Below are positions 17,271 to 26,697 of a stretch of DNA of 64,000 bases, one piece after another. The position numbers and the translations under genes were made by a program. Location: NCBI GenBank assembly GCA_965601665.1, contig OZ271833.1, forward strand, positions 2,666,001 to 2,730,000, read 5' to 3'. The DNA comes from JANQNX01 sp965601665. Its GTDB lineage: Bacteria; Pseudomonadota; Gammaproteobacteria; Eutrophobiales; Eutrophobiaceae. Under the pieces are notes generated by a model, which saw nothing but the letters and a program-made list of their open reading frames with translations, searched no databases and was not told the DNA's origin. Numbering within the stretch: position 1 is the first letter of the stretch; each line of letters opens with the position of its first letter.

Positions 17271-18335
17271 ATGACTAATAAATTGGCACTGGGTCCGGTG
17301 ATGCTGGACCTTCTCAGCGTAGAGATGGATGCCGAGGAACGGGAATTATTGCAGCATCCGTTGGTAGGCGGTGTCATCCTGTTTTCCCGTAATTATGAAT
17401 CACCGCAACAGCTGACCGCGTTGACTAAAGCAATCCATGCATTGCGCCAACCACATTTGCTAATTGCGGTCGACCATGAAGGCGGTCGCGTGCAGCGCTT
17501 TCGGAATGGATTCAGTTATCTGCCTTCCTGCAAGAAGATCGGAATGGTTGAAAAACCGGATGACTCGGGGCAACTCGCGGAGGAGGCGGGCTGGTTAATG
17601 GCCGCCGAACTGTTGGCGGTGGGAGTCGACCTCAGTTTTGCCCCGGTACTGGACCTGGGCGGCGATATTAGTGAGGTCATTGGTGACCGTGCCTTTCATA
17701 CCGACCCCGAACAGGTTTATCACCTGGCGCGCGCATATATGAAAGGTATGAAAGCGGCAGGTATGGCAGCGGTTGGAAAACATTTTCCCGGACACGGCTC
17801 CGTGGTCGAGGATTCACACGTCGCTATTCCCCGTGATGAACGTGATTTTCAGGATATAAGCATGAAAGACCTGGTGCCATTTGAACGTATGATCGTAGAT
17901 GGCTTGCCTGCGTTGATGCCTGCCCACGTTATATATCCAGCGGTGGATACGATGCCGGCCGGCTTTTCAGCAGTATGGTTGCAACAGATCCTGCGCAGAC
18001 AACTGGGGTTCCAGGGAACCATTTTCAGTGATGATTTAAGCATGGCCGGCGCCGAGGTTATTGGTGGTTACCCTGAACGGGCAGAGGCTGCCATGCAGGC
18101 CGGCTGCGATATGATACTTGTCTGCAATAATCGTGAAGGCGCGATTAATATAATAGATAACGCCAGTATTGAGAGTAGTGCGGAATCACGCTCGCGATTA
18201 ATTCGCATGCATGGGCAATTCAATCAGGATCTTGAACAACTCCAGCAAACGACACTATGGCAACAACGTTCGGACAAACTGTGCAAGCTCGAAAGAGAAC
18301 CGGAATTATCACTTGGTTATGATGAAACTATCTAG
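17271..18335 (+). CDS. nagZ: Beta-N-acetylhexosaminidase NagZ
   Basis: This 354-residue cytosolic glycoside hydrolase family 3 enzyme removes N-acetylglucosamine from anhydromuropeptides during cell-wall recycling. It has the LIAVDHEGGRVQRF motif (about residues 64-77), the catalytic loop KHFPGHG with the His and Asp that follow (about 169-185), and the SDDLSMAGA nucleophile region (Asp near 259). Length is normal. Confidence 0.96.
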   Translation: MTNKLALGPVMLDLLSVEMDAEERELLQHPLVGGVILFSRNYESPQQLTALTKAIHALRQPHLLIAVDHEGGRVQRFRNGFSYLPSCKKIGMVEKPDDSGQLAEEAGWLMAAELLAVGVDLSFAPVLDLGGDISEVIGDRAFHTDPEQVYHLARAYMKGMKAAGMAAVGKHFPGHGSVVEDSHVAIPRDERDFQDISMKDLVPFERMIVDGLPALMPAHVIYPAVDTMPAGFSAVWLQQILRRQLGFQGTIFSDDLSMAGAEVIGGYPERAEAAMQAGCDMILVCNNREGAINIIDNASIESSAESRSRLIRMHGQFNQDLEQLQQTTLWQQRSDKLCKLEREPELSLGYDETI

Positions 18336-19242
18336 TTGGTTGTGCCTGCTTGGCTTTTTATTTAGCTTTTCGCAAGCGCAGGCAGCGAGTTTGCTGTCTT
18401 CTGAATGTGAACCATTGGTCGAGACCCATGCTGCGCGTGAGGACATTCCCTATTCCGAGGGCCTGCTGTGGCAGGTCAGCAAGAACGGACAATCACTGGG
18501 ACATGTATTTGGCACGATTCATATTTCCGACGTGGAGGTAACAACGCTGCCGGCACCGGTCAGTAAAGCTTTGTTGGCCGCTGATCATTTTGCCATGGAA
18601 GCACTGCCTGAAGCTGATCAGATGCTGCTCCTGTCGCAGATGATGTTTTTCCTCGATGGACGACGCCTGAATGATGTTGTTGATCCTGATATTTTTGCCA
18701 GCACTGTAGAAATACTGGCAGGTTACGGTATGGGCCAGGAGTCGGTATCGGTGATGAAACCATGGGCCGCTTTTTTAATGATGAACTACCCGCCTGATAC
18801 CGGAGAAGCACTGGATTTGGTATTGCTATCCATAGCACAGGAAAATGGTGCAACGGTTAATGGTCTTGAGTCTCTGGCCGAGCAGGGTGAAATATTTGAT
18901 CAGATGAGCATTGATGAACAGGTGCAATTACTGGTTGATAGCGTTTGCCACTACGATGTCGTGAAGGCCGATTTTGTTGCGATGAAGGAACTGTACCTTA
19001 AACGTGACCTGGGCGGCCTTCATCATCACGTTAATCGCTTTAGTAATGTTGAGGAACAGCTATATAAAGATTTAATGCAGCGTTTGATTGTCGATCGTAA
19101 TCATGCCATGGTGGCGCGCATGCTAGGTTTGTTCGATAGAGGCCAGACGTTTGTTGCTATCGGCGCATTGCATCTTGGTGGTGAAGACGGTGTACTCTCA
19201 TTATTGGCAGCACAAGGCTTCGACATTTCTCCTGTGTTCTAG
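18319..19242 (+). CDS. TraB/GumN family secreted protein
   Basis: About 307 residues with a signal peptide (LLGFLFSFSQAQA). The family's GxxH motif is seen in GHVFGTIHISD near residue 55, and the C-terminal VAIGALHLGGEDG motif carries the second conserved His. RNHAMV near the end also fits. Bacterial members resemble TIKI-type metalloproteases, but activity of bacterial GumN proteins is mostly untested. Two adjacent Met codons (18319, 18322) are equal candidates. The start overlaps the nagZ 3' end by 17 bp. Confidence 0.85.
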   Translation: MMKLSSWLCLLGFLFSFSQAQAASLLSSECEPLVETHAAREDIPYSEGLLWQVSKNGQSLGHVFGTIHISDVEVTTLPAPVSKALLAADHFAMEALPEADQMLLLSQMMFFLDGRRLNDVVDPDIFASTVEILAGYGMGQESVSVMKPWAAFLMMNYPPDTGEALDLVLLSIAQENGATVNGLESLAEQGEIFDQMSIDEQVQLLVDSVCHYDVVKADFVAMKELYLKRDLGGLHHHVNRFSNVEEQLYKDLMQRLIVDRNHAMVARMLGLFDRGQTFVAIGALHLGGEDGVLSLLAAQGFDISPVF

Positions 19243-19262
19243 TTGATTCTCAAAGGTCCAAC

Positions 19263-20375
19263 ATGAATTTCGATGACATTCTTAATACCGTTAATGCTTA
19301 TTTCAGGAAAGAAACCTGGATAGTGCAGGATTTTATTATTGTATTTGGCACAGCTTTGCTGAGCTGGATATATAAAAAATTTGTTGGTCGTCTGTTGAGT
19401 AAGGCGAAGAATACACGCACGGCCTGGGACCATGCGTTGCTGGGCTCGGCCGAAAAGCCAATTAACCTTTTAATCTGGTTAATTGGACTCTGTTTTGCCG
19501 CCGATATTATCAAGCACAAAACAGGTGCGGCTATTTTCGACGCAGTCGATCCGATCAGATCGGTAGGCGTAATCGTTCTCATAGCCTGGTTCCTCGTGCG
19601 CTTCATTGCTCGCGCAGAGAGCATCATCTTTGAGCGTAAGCTGGAAGACGATCCTTCTTTTGATCGGACAACGGCGGATGCAATCGCGAAATTAATCAGG
19701 GTTTCTGTCGTGATAACCAGTGGCCTGGTAATACTGCAAACCCTTGGTTACAGCATTTCAGGTGTGCTTGCCTTTGGTGGTATCGGGGGGATTGCCGTTG
19801 GTTTTGCGGCACGTGACATGTTGGCGAACTTTTTTGGTGGACTGACGATTTACCTTGATCGGCCGTTCTCGGTTGGTGACTGGGTGCGTTCACCGGACCA
19901 GGATATTGAGGGTACGGTAGAACACATTGGCTGGCGGGTCACCACGATACGTACCTTTGATAAGCGACCTCTATACGTGCCGAATGCGACCTTCACCAGT
20001 ATTTCAGTACAAAACCCGTCGCGCATGACCAATCGGCGCATCAAGGAAGTCATCGGTATACGTTATGACGATGCTGCAAAGATGCGTGTGATTACTGAAG
20101 ACGTGAAAAAGATGCTGGATGAACACGATGGCATTGATCATAACCAAATCGTCATGGTCAACTTCGATGAGTTTGCCGCATCATCGCTCAACTTTTTTAT
20201 CTACTGCCTGACCAGGACCACGGTGTGGGCGGAGTACCATGCTGTTAAACAGGATGTGATGCTGAAGATTATTGATATCATCGATGACCACGGCGCTGAG
20301 TGTGCCTTTCCAACGCGTACGCTACACATACCAGAGAACCTGGCATTGAATGGCGGGCAAGGCCAGGGTAATTAA
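19263..20375 (+). CDS. MscS-family small-conductance mechanosensitive channel
   Basis: This 370-residue inner-membrane protein has about four to five N-terminal helices, then the pore helix GVLAFGGIGGIAVGFAARDML (about residues 170-190), the MscS beta domain (GDWVRSPDQDIEGTVEHIGWR) and a C-terminal alpha/beta vestibule. It releases solutes on hypo-osmotic shock. It is longer than E. coli MscS and closer in design to the extended paralogues. Confidence 0.93.
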   Translation: MNFDDILNTVNAYFRKETWIVQDFIIVFGTALLSWIYKKFVGRLLSKAKNTRTAWDHALLGSAEKPINLLIWLIGLCFAADIIKHKTGAAIFDAVDPIRSVGVIVLIAWFLVRFIARAESIIFERKLEDDPSFDRTTADAIAKLIRVSVVITSGLVILQTLGYSISGVLAFGGIGGIAVGFAARDMLANFFGGLTIYLDRPFSVGDWVRSPDQDIEGTVEHIGWRVTTIRTFDKRPLYVPNATFTSISVQNPSRMTNRRIKEVIGIRYDDAAKMRVITEDVKKMLDEHDGIDHNQIVMVNFDEFAASSLNFFIYCLTRTTVWAEYHAVKQDVMLKIIDIIDDHGAECAFPTRTLHIPENLALNGGQGQGN

Positions 20376-20432
20376 TATTACCAGTGTTGGTAATGTATTT
20401 GCGTCGCCCCGTTTTGCTTGTAATCTAGCGGC

Positions 20433-21260
20433 ATGGAATACACGTTTACAAAAATGCAGGGCATAGGTAACGACTTCGTCGTTTTTGATACCTTCAAGCA
20501 GCCAATTACCCTGACGCGCGAACTCGTTCGTCGAATCGCCAATCGAAATTATGGTATCGGTTGCGATCAGGTCCTGTTGCTGGAACCGGCTCAGGAAATA
20601 GCTGATGTCCGTTACCGCATTTTTAATTCTGATGGTGGCGAAGTCATGCAATGTGGCAATGGCGCCCGTTGTGCCGCCATCTATTTACGGGCCAAGGGGC
20701 TGGTCAACAAGCGTACCATTACTGCGGATACCGGTGCCGGACAGCTGATCCTTCAAATCGAGGAAGACGGTAACGTGACGGTCAACATGGGTGTGCCCGA
20801 ATTTGAACCGGAAGACATTCCATTACAGGTCGACAGCAGGGAGGACAGTTACCTGCTAAAACTCAATGATCAGCAACTCGAGTTTGGCGCTGTTTCAATG
20901 GGAAATCCCCATGCTGTTTTCACCGTTGACGATGTCGACAGTGTGCCGGTACACGAACTGGGTCCGGCAGTGCAGGCCAGCGGCATTTTCCCTGATGGCG
21001 TGAATGTCGGGTTCATCGAGATTATTAACCGGCAGTCGTTCAAGTTGCGTGTCTATGAACGCGGTGCTGGCGAGACACTTGCCTGTGGTAGCGGTGCTTG
21101 CGCGGCTATGGTTATTGCTTGCCAGCAGGGGTATCTGGAAGGGACAATAGATGCTGAACTGCAGGGTGGACATCTTTCACTTCGCTGGGCAGGTGAAGGC
21201 GAACCTGTTTACATGAGTGGCCCTGGAGATATTGTATTTGAGGGGACGATAGAGATATGA
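20433..21260 (+). CDS. dapF: Diaminopimelate epimerase
   Basis: This 275-residue cytosolic enzyme makes meso-diaminopimelate from the LL form, for peptidoglycan and lysine synthesis. It starts with TKMQGIGNDFVV. The two catalytic Cys residues lie in MQCGNGARC (about residue 73) and ACGSGACA (about 218). It leads dapF-DUF484-xerC, as in E. coli dapF-yigA-xerC. Confidence 0.98.
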   Translation: MEYTFTKMQGIGNDFVVFDTFKQPITLTRELVRRIANRNYGIGCDQVLLLEPAQEIADVRYRIFNSDGGEVMQCGNGARCAAIYLRAKGLVNKRTITADTGAGQLILQIEEDGNVTVNMGVPEFEPEDIPLQVDSREDSYLLKLNDQQLEFGAVSMGNPHAVFTVDDVDSVPVHELGPAVQASGIFPDGVNVGFIEIINRQSFKLRVYERGAGETLACGSGACAAMVIACQQGYLEGTIDAELQGGHLSLRWAGEGEPVYMSGPGDIVFEGTIEI

Positions 21261-21964
21261 GTGCACCGGAACAACAGAATGAGCAAAAAGCAGGTATCAC
21301 TGACGATATGCTGCTCGATTACCTGCAGCGCAATCCTGATTTCTTCAACAAGCATCCGTCAGTGTTGGCTGAACTGGAGATTCCGCATGAACATGGTGCG
21401 GCTGTCTCATTGGTTGAGCGACAGGTCGCAGTATTAAGAGAACAAAACCAGCAAACCAGGAAAAGACTGCACGAACTCATCGAAATCGCCAGGCAGAACG
21501 AGGAGCTCGCCCGCCGGATGCATAAATTGGCGCTGACACTGATGGACGCCGGGGACCCAAGGGATGTATTCAGTACTATCTATGACAACCTGAAAAAGAA
21601 TTTTCACGCGGACCGGGCGGTGGTAAGGCTGTTTGCCGAGCCTGCCTTTGTTGATAGTTTTCCGACGGATGAGTTTGCCGGTAAGGAGGCAACCGAGCGC
21701 AGCCTGTTCAAGGGCATCATTGATAAACGCATGCCACTGAGTGGACGCATGAAGCATCAGCAACAGGTCTTCCTGTTTGGTGACGACGGTGATGACATTG
21801 CTTCCTCGGTACTGGTGCCACTGCATGGTGATGGCTGGGGCGGCATACTGGCAATAGGCAGTTTTGATGCAGAGCGATTCCAGCCGGGCATGGGCGTGGA
21901 ACTCCTCGCCAACCTGGGAGAAATACTCAGCTTTATCCTGAAGCCATGGATCAAGGAAAGCTGA
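21257..21964 (+). CDS. DUF484 (YigA-type) GAF-like protein
   Basis: This 235-residue cytosolic protein has the N-terminal 'LDYLQRNPDFFNKHPSVL' segment that typifies DUF484, a short coiled coil (about residues 55-90) and a GAF-like C-terminal domain (about 95-230). Its ATG overlaps the dapF stop. It sits between dapF and xerC as in most gammaproteobacteria. The function is not established. Confidence 0.9.
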   Translation: MSAPEQQNEQKAGITDDMLLDYLQRNPDFFNKHPSVLAELEIPHEHGAAVSLVERQVAVLREQNQQTRKRLHELIEIARQNEELARRMHKLALTLMDAGDPRDVFSTIYDNLKKNFHADRAVVRLFAEPAFVDSFPTDEFAGKEATERSLFKGIIDKRMPLSGRMKHQQQVFLFGDDGDDIASSVLVPLHGDGWGGILAIGSFDAERFQPGMGVELLANLGEILSFILKPWIKES

Positions 21965-21983
21965 GCAATAACAGTCATTCAAC

Positions 21984-22892
21984 GTGAACGCCGCCGCACA
22001 GGAACAGTTCGACAGTTTTCTTAAGCACCTGCACCACCTGTCGCAGCATTCCTCGCAGGCCTATCGCAGAGACATCAGACACCTGCAGAACTATTGTGAA
22101 CAGCATAATATCGACACCTGGTCAAAGCTGGATGGCCGCATGTTGCGTGGTTTTGTTGCCTGGCGACATCGCCAGGGTATCAATGGAAGATCACTGCAGC
22201 GTAACCTGTCAGCAATCAGGGCATTTTTTCGTTACCTGTTAAAACAAGGCATCGTCAAGGTCAATCCTGCCGAGGGAATCACGGCCCCCAAAGCCGAGAA
22301 AAGATTACCCAGTGTGCTTGACGTTGATCAGACCCAGCAGCTGTTAGAAATAAAGGAAGACAATCCGCTTTCACTACGCGACCGTGCCATGCTGGAATTG
22401 ATTTATTCTTCCGGTCTGCGTTTATCCGAGTTGACCGGACTCAATACCACGCATGTCGATATGGCAGACAGATTGATTACCGTGACGGGCAAGGGCAATA
22501 AAACCCGTACATTACCCATCGGACAACATGCGCTGATCGCCTTGCAGGCATGGCTGAAAGCGAGGCAAGCACTGGTAGCAGAAGATGAAGCGGCGTTGTT
22601 TATAAGCCAGCGAGGAAAGCGCATCAGCCCACGCAGCGTGCAATTACGCCTCAAACAGTGGGCCATCAAACAGGGATTGCCCAACCACGTGCACCCGCAC
22701 ATGTTGCGGCATTCTTTCGCCAGTCATTTACTGGAGTCCAGTGGTGATTTGCGTGCGGTGCAGGAATTACTTGGCCATGCTGATATCAGCACGACCCAGG
22801 TTTACACGCACCTCGATTTCCAGCATCTGGCACAGGTCTACGACAAAACCCATCCTCGTGCCCAGAAAAAAACACCGGATAAATCCAAATAG
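21984..22892 (+). CDS. xerC: Site-specific tyrosine recombinase XerC
   Basis: This 302-residue recombinase resolves chromosome dimers at dif with XerD. The catalytic set is present: GLRLSEL (Arg), TGKGNKTR (Lys), HMLRHSFA (His, Arg), LLGHADI (His) and TQVYTHLD (Tyr nucleophile near residue 279). GTG at 21984 is the start. Gene order dapF-DUF484-xerC supports XerC rather than XerD. Confidence 0.97.
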   Translation: MNAAAQEQFDSFLKHLHHLSQHSSQAYRRDIRHLQNYCEQHNIDTWSKLDGRMLRGFVAWRHRQGINGRSLQRNLSAIRAFFRYLLKQGIVKVNPAEGITAPKAEKRLPSVLDVDQTQQLLEIKEDNPLSLRDRAMLELIYSSGLRLSELTGLNTTHVDMADRLITVTGKGNKTRTLPIGQHALIALQAWLKARQALVAEDEAALFISQRGKRISPRSVQLRLKQWAIKQGLPNHVHPHMLRHSFASHLLESSGDLRAVQELLGHADISTTQVYTHLDFQHLAQVYDKTHPRAQKKTPDKSK

Positions 22893-22894
22893 CC

Positions 22895-22923
22895 CTTGTA
22901 CAGGGTGAATTCGCCCTTATCTA
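22895..22923 (+). promoter_or_regulatory. Weak candidate heat-shock promoter before hslV
   Basis: CTTGTA at 22895-22900 and CCCTTATCT starting at 22914 have the spacing and part of the base pattern of sigma-32 promoters (CTTGAAA, CCCCATNT). hslVU is heat-shock regulated in E. coli. The match to the -10 consensus is only partial. Confidence 0.25.
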
Positions 22924-22988
22924 TTTAAGTAACTGGCCGTGCTCAGGTACAATTCGCTTCCCCCAACTTAACGAGGCTGGAGAACATC

Positions 22989-23522
22989 TTGGAACAATAC
23001 CGTGGAACCACCATCCTGTCCGTACGCAGGGACGATCACGTTGTCATTGGTGGCGATGGCCAGGTTTCTCTTGGCGATACCGTGATGAAGGGTAATGCCC
23101 GCAAGGTCCGGCGACTATATAACGATCAGATACTGGCCGGTTTTGCAGGTGGTACCGCGGATGCCTTTACGTTGTTTGAACGTTTTGAAGCCAAGCTGCA
23201 AAAACACCAGGGTCATTTAATGCGATCCGCCGTTGAATTGGCCAAGGACTGGCGTACCGATCGCATGTTGCGAAGGCTGGAAGCCATGTTGTGTGTGGCC
23301 GATAAAACGACGTCACTGATTATTTCCGGCAATGGCGATGTGATTGAACCCGAGGACAAAATCATGGCGATAGGGTCGGGTGGACATTATGCCAGGTCGG
23401 CAGCGCTGGCGCTGCTTGAGAATACCGAGCTTGGCGCCAGGGACATTGTTGAAAAAGGACTCACCATTGCAGCCAATATCTGTATCTACACGAATACCAG
23501 CCTGACGATAGAAGAACTGTAA
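22989..23522 (+). CDS. hslV: ATP-dependent protease proteolytic subunit HslV
   Basis: This 177-residue threonine protease forms the double-hexamer core of HslVU. The start is TTG at 22989, with a GGAG site 7 nt upstream; the reading MEQYRG then precedes the TTILSVRR mature N-terminus. The first Thr of that motif is the expected nucleophile after removal of the six-residue leader. The GDGQVSLGDTVMKGN core is conserved. It is followed by hslU after about 80 bp. Confidence 0.96.
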   Translation: MEQYRGTTILSVRRDDHVVIGGDGQVSLGDTVMKGNARKVRRLYNDQILAGFAGGTADAFTLFERFEAKLQKHQGHLMRSAVELAKDWRTDRMLRRLEAMLCVADKTTSLIISGNGDVIEPEDKIMAIGSGGHYARSAALALLENTELGARDIVEKGLTIAANICIYTNTSLTIEEL

Positions 23523-23600
23523 ATCTCCGGTCAGTGCTTGCCTGTATGACAAAAGCAAACTGACGGGATACCGTTGAACCCAATAAACTGATTGTGACTT

Positions 23601-24929
23601 ATGACCACGTTGACCCCGCAAGCCATAGTATCGGAACTGAATAAACATATTATCGGGCAGGAAGATGCCAAGCGCGCGGTTGCGATTGCGCTCAGAAACA
23701 GATGGCGCCGAGCCCAGGTCGATGCGACGGTGAGAAATGAAATTACTCCGAAAAACATTTTAATGATCGGCCCTACCGGCGTTGGCAAAACAGAGATCGC
23801 GAGGCGCCTGGCCAAGCTGGCGCAAGCACCGTTTATCAAGATCGAGGCAACAAAATTTACCGAGGTTGGCTACGTGGGCAGGGATGTCGAATCCATTATC
23901 CGGGACCTGGCTGATGTTGCCATCAAGCAAACACGTGAAATAGAACTGGAGAAAGTAACCGACAAGGCACACGATGCGGCCCTTGAGCGAGTGCTCGATA
24001 TACTGCTTCCACCTGCGCGAATGGCAGGTGAAGAAAATGATAATACGTCGGTAAACTCAACCCGTGGCAAGTTCCGGCAAATGATCCTTGAGGGCAAGTT
24101 TGATGACAAGGAAGTAGATGTAGAATTAAAGGCACCTAACATTGGTGTTGAAATTATGGCGCCGCCCGGTATGGAAGAAATGACCAGCCAGTTGCAGGGC
24201 ATGTTCCAGAATATTGGCGATGGTAAGAAGCAGACCCGTAAATTGAAAGTGAAAGACGCGGTCAAGATTTTGTCAGAAGAAGAAGCGGCAAAGCTCATTA
24301 ACGAGGATGATATAAAGGCGCTGGCTATTGAGAACGTGGAACAAAACGGTATCGTCTTTCTTGACGAACTGGACAAGGTGACGCGGCGTTCCGAGAGCAG
24401 TGGGCCGGACGTATCACGCGAGGGAGTTCAGCGAGACCTGTTACCACTTGTTGAAGGGAGCACGGTATCGACGAAGTATGGCATGATAAAAACCGATCAT
24501 ATCCTGTTTATTGCGTCCGGGGCTTTCCATCTGGCCAAACCATCCGATTTGATTCCTGAACTGCAAGGACGTTTGCCCATACGTGTAGAATTAAGCGCAT
24601 TGAGTACAGATGATTTCATGCGTATCCTGATTGAACCTGATGCATCGTTAACAGAACAGTATTCACTACTGATGGCAACAGAAGGTGTCGAACTGGTATT
24701 CACCGAGGACGGTATTCGCCGGATTGCCGAGATCGCATGGCAGGTGAATGAGTCGACCGAAAATATTGGCGCCCGTCGATTACATACAGTGATGGAACGC
24801 TTGCTTGAAACGCTGTCATTTGATGCAGCCGAACGCGACGGTCAATCAGTCTCAATTGATGCAATGTATGTTAATGAACATCTTAACGAGCTGGCTGAAG
24901 ATGAAGATTTAAGCAGATATATACTGTAA
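23601..24929 (+). CDS. hslU: HslU ATPase subunit of the HslVU protease
   Basis: This 442-residue AAA+ unfoldase has Walker A GPTGVGKTEIA (about residues 56-66), the GYVGRDVES pore loop (about 90-98), the inserted I-domain (about 110-240), Walker B GIVFLDELDK and the sensor-2 region ending in the C-terminal DEDLSRYIL, whose tail docks into HslV. Full length; pairs with hslV upstream. Confidence 0.98.
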   Translation: MTTLTPQAIVSELNKHIIGQEDAKRAVAIALRNRWRRAQVDATVRNEITPKNILMIGPTGVGKTEIARRLAKLAQAPFIKIEATKFTEVGYVGRDVESIIRDLADVAIKQTREIELEKVTDKAHDAALERVLDILLPPARMAGEENDNTSVNSTRGKFRQMILEGKFDDKEVDVELKAPNIGVEIMAPPGMEEMTSQLQGMFQNIGDGKKQTRKLKVKDAVKILSEEEAAKLINEDDIKALAIENVEQNGIVFLDELDKVTRRSESSGPDVSREGVQRDLLPLVEGSTVSTKYGMIKTDHILFIASGAFHLAKPSDLIPELQGRLPIRVELSALSTDDFMRILIEPDASLTEQYSLLMATEGVELVFTEDGIRRIAEIAWQVNESTENIGARRLHTVMERLLETLSFDAAERDGQSVSIDAMYVNEHLNELAEDEDLSRYIL

Positions 24930-24946
24930 CAAATGAAGTGAGAACA

Positions 24947-25315
24947 ATGCCCGATAACAAGCCACAACCGATCTCAATAAAACTACATCAACAGTCAAGG
25001 TATCTCGAGCTCGACTATGAAGACGGCAGTCATTTTGAATTACCCTGCGAGTATTTACGGGTTTTTTCACCCTCGGCTGATGTGAAGGGGCATGGCCCCG
25101 GTCAGGAAGTGCTGCAAACCGGTAAGGAACAGGTCAATATCAATAATGTAGAACCGGTTGGTAACTATGCCGTAAAGCTTGTTTTTGATGATGGGCATAA
25201 TACCGGCCTTTATACCTGGACTTACCTGTATGAACTGGGTTCCGATATGGAGGCCAACTGGGCCGATTACCTCGACAGGCTCAAGCAGGCCGGGTATGAA
25301 CGCAAGCATGACTGA
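24947..25315 (+). CDS. DUF971 protein (gamma-butyrobetaine hydroxylase-like N-terminal domain)
   Basis: About 122 residues forming a single DUF971 domain: a basic ISIKLHQQSRYLELDYEDG start, LPCEYLRVFSPSA and the VKLVFDDGHNTGLYTW motif. ATG at 24947 follows a GAAGTGAGA site; a GTG at 24938 is less likely. DUF971 proteins lie between hslU and ubiE in many gammaproteobacteria, and some relatives take part in iron-sulfur metabolism. The role here is unknown. Confidence 0.88.
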   Translation: MPDNKPQPISIKLHQQSRYLELDYEDGSHFELPCEYLRVFSPSADVKGHGPGQEVLQTGKEQVNINNVEPVGNYAVKLVFDDGHNTGLYTWTYLYELGSDMEANWADYLDRLKQAGYERKHD

Positions 25316-26057
25316 GCAGCAAACAACGGATTTTGGCTATCAGAAGATCAGCGTCAGCGAAAAAACACGGCGTGTCAGACAGGTTTTTTCATCTGTTGCA
25401 TCTGAATATGACTTGATGAATGACCTTATGTCGTTTGGCGTTCATCGACTCTGGAAGCGGCATGCTGTGCATCTATGTTCAATCAAAAAAAACGATCACG
25501 TGCTCGATCTCGCCGGCGGTACCGGTGACATTGCTGCGCTTATCCAGCCACAGCTTGGCCCTGACGGCAGCCTGACTGTTTGTGATATCAACGCAGAAAT
25601 GCTTCAGCATGGGCGCGATCGCTTTATTAACGAAGGCAAGGTTAAAGCAATAGACTATGTGCAAGCCAATGCCGAGGCGCTGCCATTTGCCAACAACAGT
25701 TTTAACTGCATTACCATCGCTTTTGGTTTAAGGAACGTCACTGATAAGGAAAAGGCATTGCGATCCATGTATAGCAAACTGCGTTATGGGTCGCGTATCA
25801 TGGTACTGGAGTTCTCCAGTATTGCCGTACCTTTACTGCAAAAGTTATACGATGCCTATTCATTCAAGGTTATCCCTAAAGTAGGTAAACTTGTTGCAAA
25901 AGACGAGGACAGTTACCAGTACCTGGTTGAGTCCATCCGTATGCACCCTGACCAGGAAAAACTGAAATCAATGATGGAGTCAGCGGGATTCGAGAAAGTT
26001 TCCTACCTCAACCTGTCAGGCGGAATTGTAGCGATTCACCGCGGTTACAAACTATGA
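25308..26057 (+). CDS. ubiE: Ubiquinone/menaquinone C-methyltransferase UbiE
   Basis: This 249-residue SAM-dependent methyltransferase acts on 2-octaprenyl-6-methoxy-benzoquinol. It shows the family start TDFGYQKISVSEKTRRV, VFSSVASEYDLMNDLMSFG, the SAM motif VLDLAGGTGD, and LRNVTDKEKALRSMYS. ATG at 25308 is the family start; upstream Met codons belong to overlapping sequence. It overlaps the DUF971 stop by 8 bp. Confidence 0.97.
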   Translation: MTEQQTTDFGYQKISVSEKTRRVRQVFSSVASEYDLMNDLMSFGVHRLWKRHAVHLCSIKKNDHVLDLAGGTGDIAALIQPQLGPDGSLTVCDINAEMLQHGRDRFINEGKVKAIDYVQANAEALPFANNSFNCITIAFGLRNVTDKEKALRSMYSKLRYGSRIMVLEFSSIAVPLLQKLYDAYSFKVIPKVGKLVAKDEDSYQYLVESIRMHPDQEKLKSMMESAGFEKVSYLNLSGGIVAIHRGYKL

Positions 26058-26695
26058 GTGAGGCACCTGACAAAGATGAATTTAACTGGGTGCAACACCT
26101 GGAAAAGCTGGTCAATCATGGCCTGACGCTGGATGAGGAAACACTGTTGGCCTTACAGCAACTGGGTAACAAGACGATTGGTTTTCATTTTATTAACACG
26201 TCCCTGACCCTGTATCTCACACCATCAGAAGAGGGGTTAAGTATTTCCAGGGAAAGTAAAGACAAACCGGATGTCATGATTAAAGGTACGCCAATGAGTT
26301 TTTTAACAATGATGGCCTCAAAAAAAAACAGCTCCGGTGTATTACCGTCGAACATGGAGTTAATTGGCGATATTGGTCTTGCCCAGCGTTTCCAGCAAAT
26401 CATGCAGACCATCGAACTGGATCTCGAGGAGCCCTTGTCAACATGGGTTGGTGATACCGCCGCATTCCAGATAGGTAAATTTATGCGTAACTCGCGAGAG
26501 TTCGCGCTAAATGCGGGTAAAACCCTGGCGCTGGATGCCAGTGAATACCTGCGGTTTGAAAGTGACGTGTTACCGGATGACCTGTTAGTCAGGGAATATT
26601 GCGATGAGGTTGCCACGTTGCGTGAGGATGTCGACAGGCTTTCGCAGCGGCTACAGAAACTTCAACAGCGGCTCGCAGAAAAAAAGATCAGCTAG
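26054..26695 (+). CDS. ubiJ: Ubiquinone biosynthesis accessory factor UbiJ (SCP2 domain)
   Basis: This 213-residue protein has an N-terminal SCP2-like lipid-binding domain (about residues 15-115), then helical sequence ending in a coiled coil (about 175-210). UbiJ binds quinone intermediates in the soluble Ubi complex. It overlaps ubiE by 4 bp and precedes ubiB by 2 bp, the standard ubiE-ubiJ-ubiB operon. Confidence 0.93.
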   Translation: MSEAPDKDEFNWVQHLEKLVNHGLTLDEETLLALQQLGNKTIGFHFINTSLTLYLTPSEEGLSISRESKDKPDVMIKGTPMSFLTMMASKKNSSGVLPSNMELIGDIGLAQRFQQIMQTIELDLEEPLSTWVGDTAAFQIGKFMRNSREFALNAGKTLALDASEYLRFESDVLPDDLLVREYCDEVATLREDVDRLSQRLQKLQQRLAEKKIS

Positions 26696-26697
26696 GC

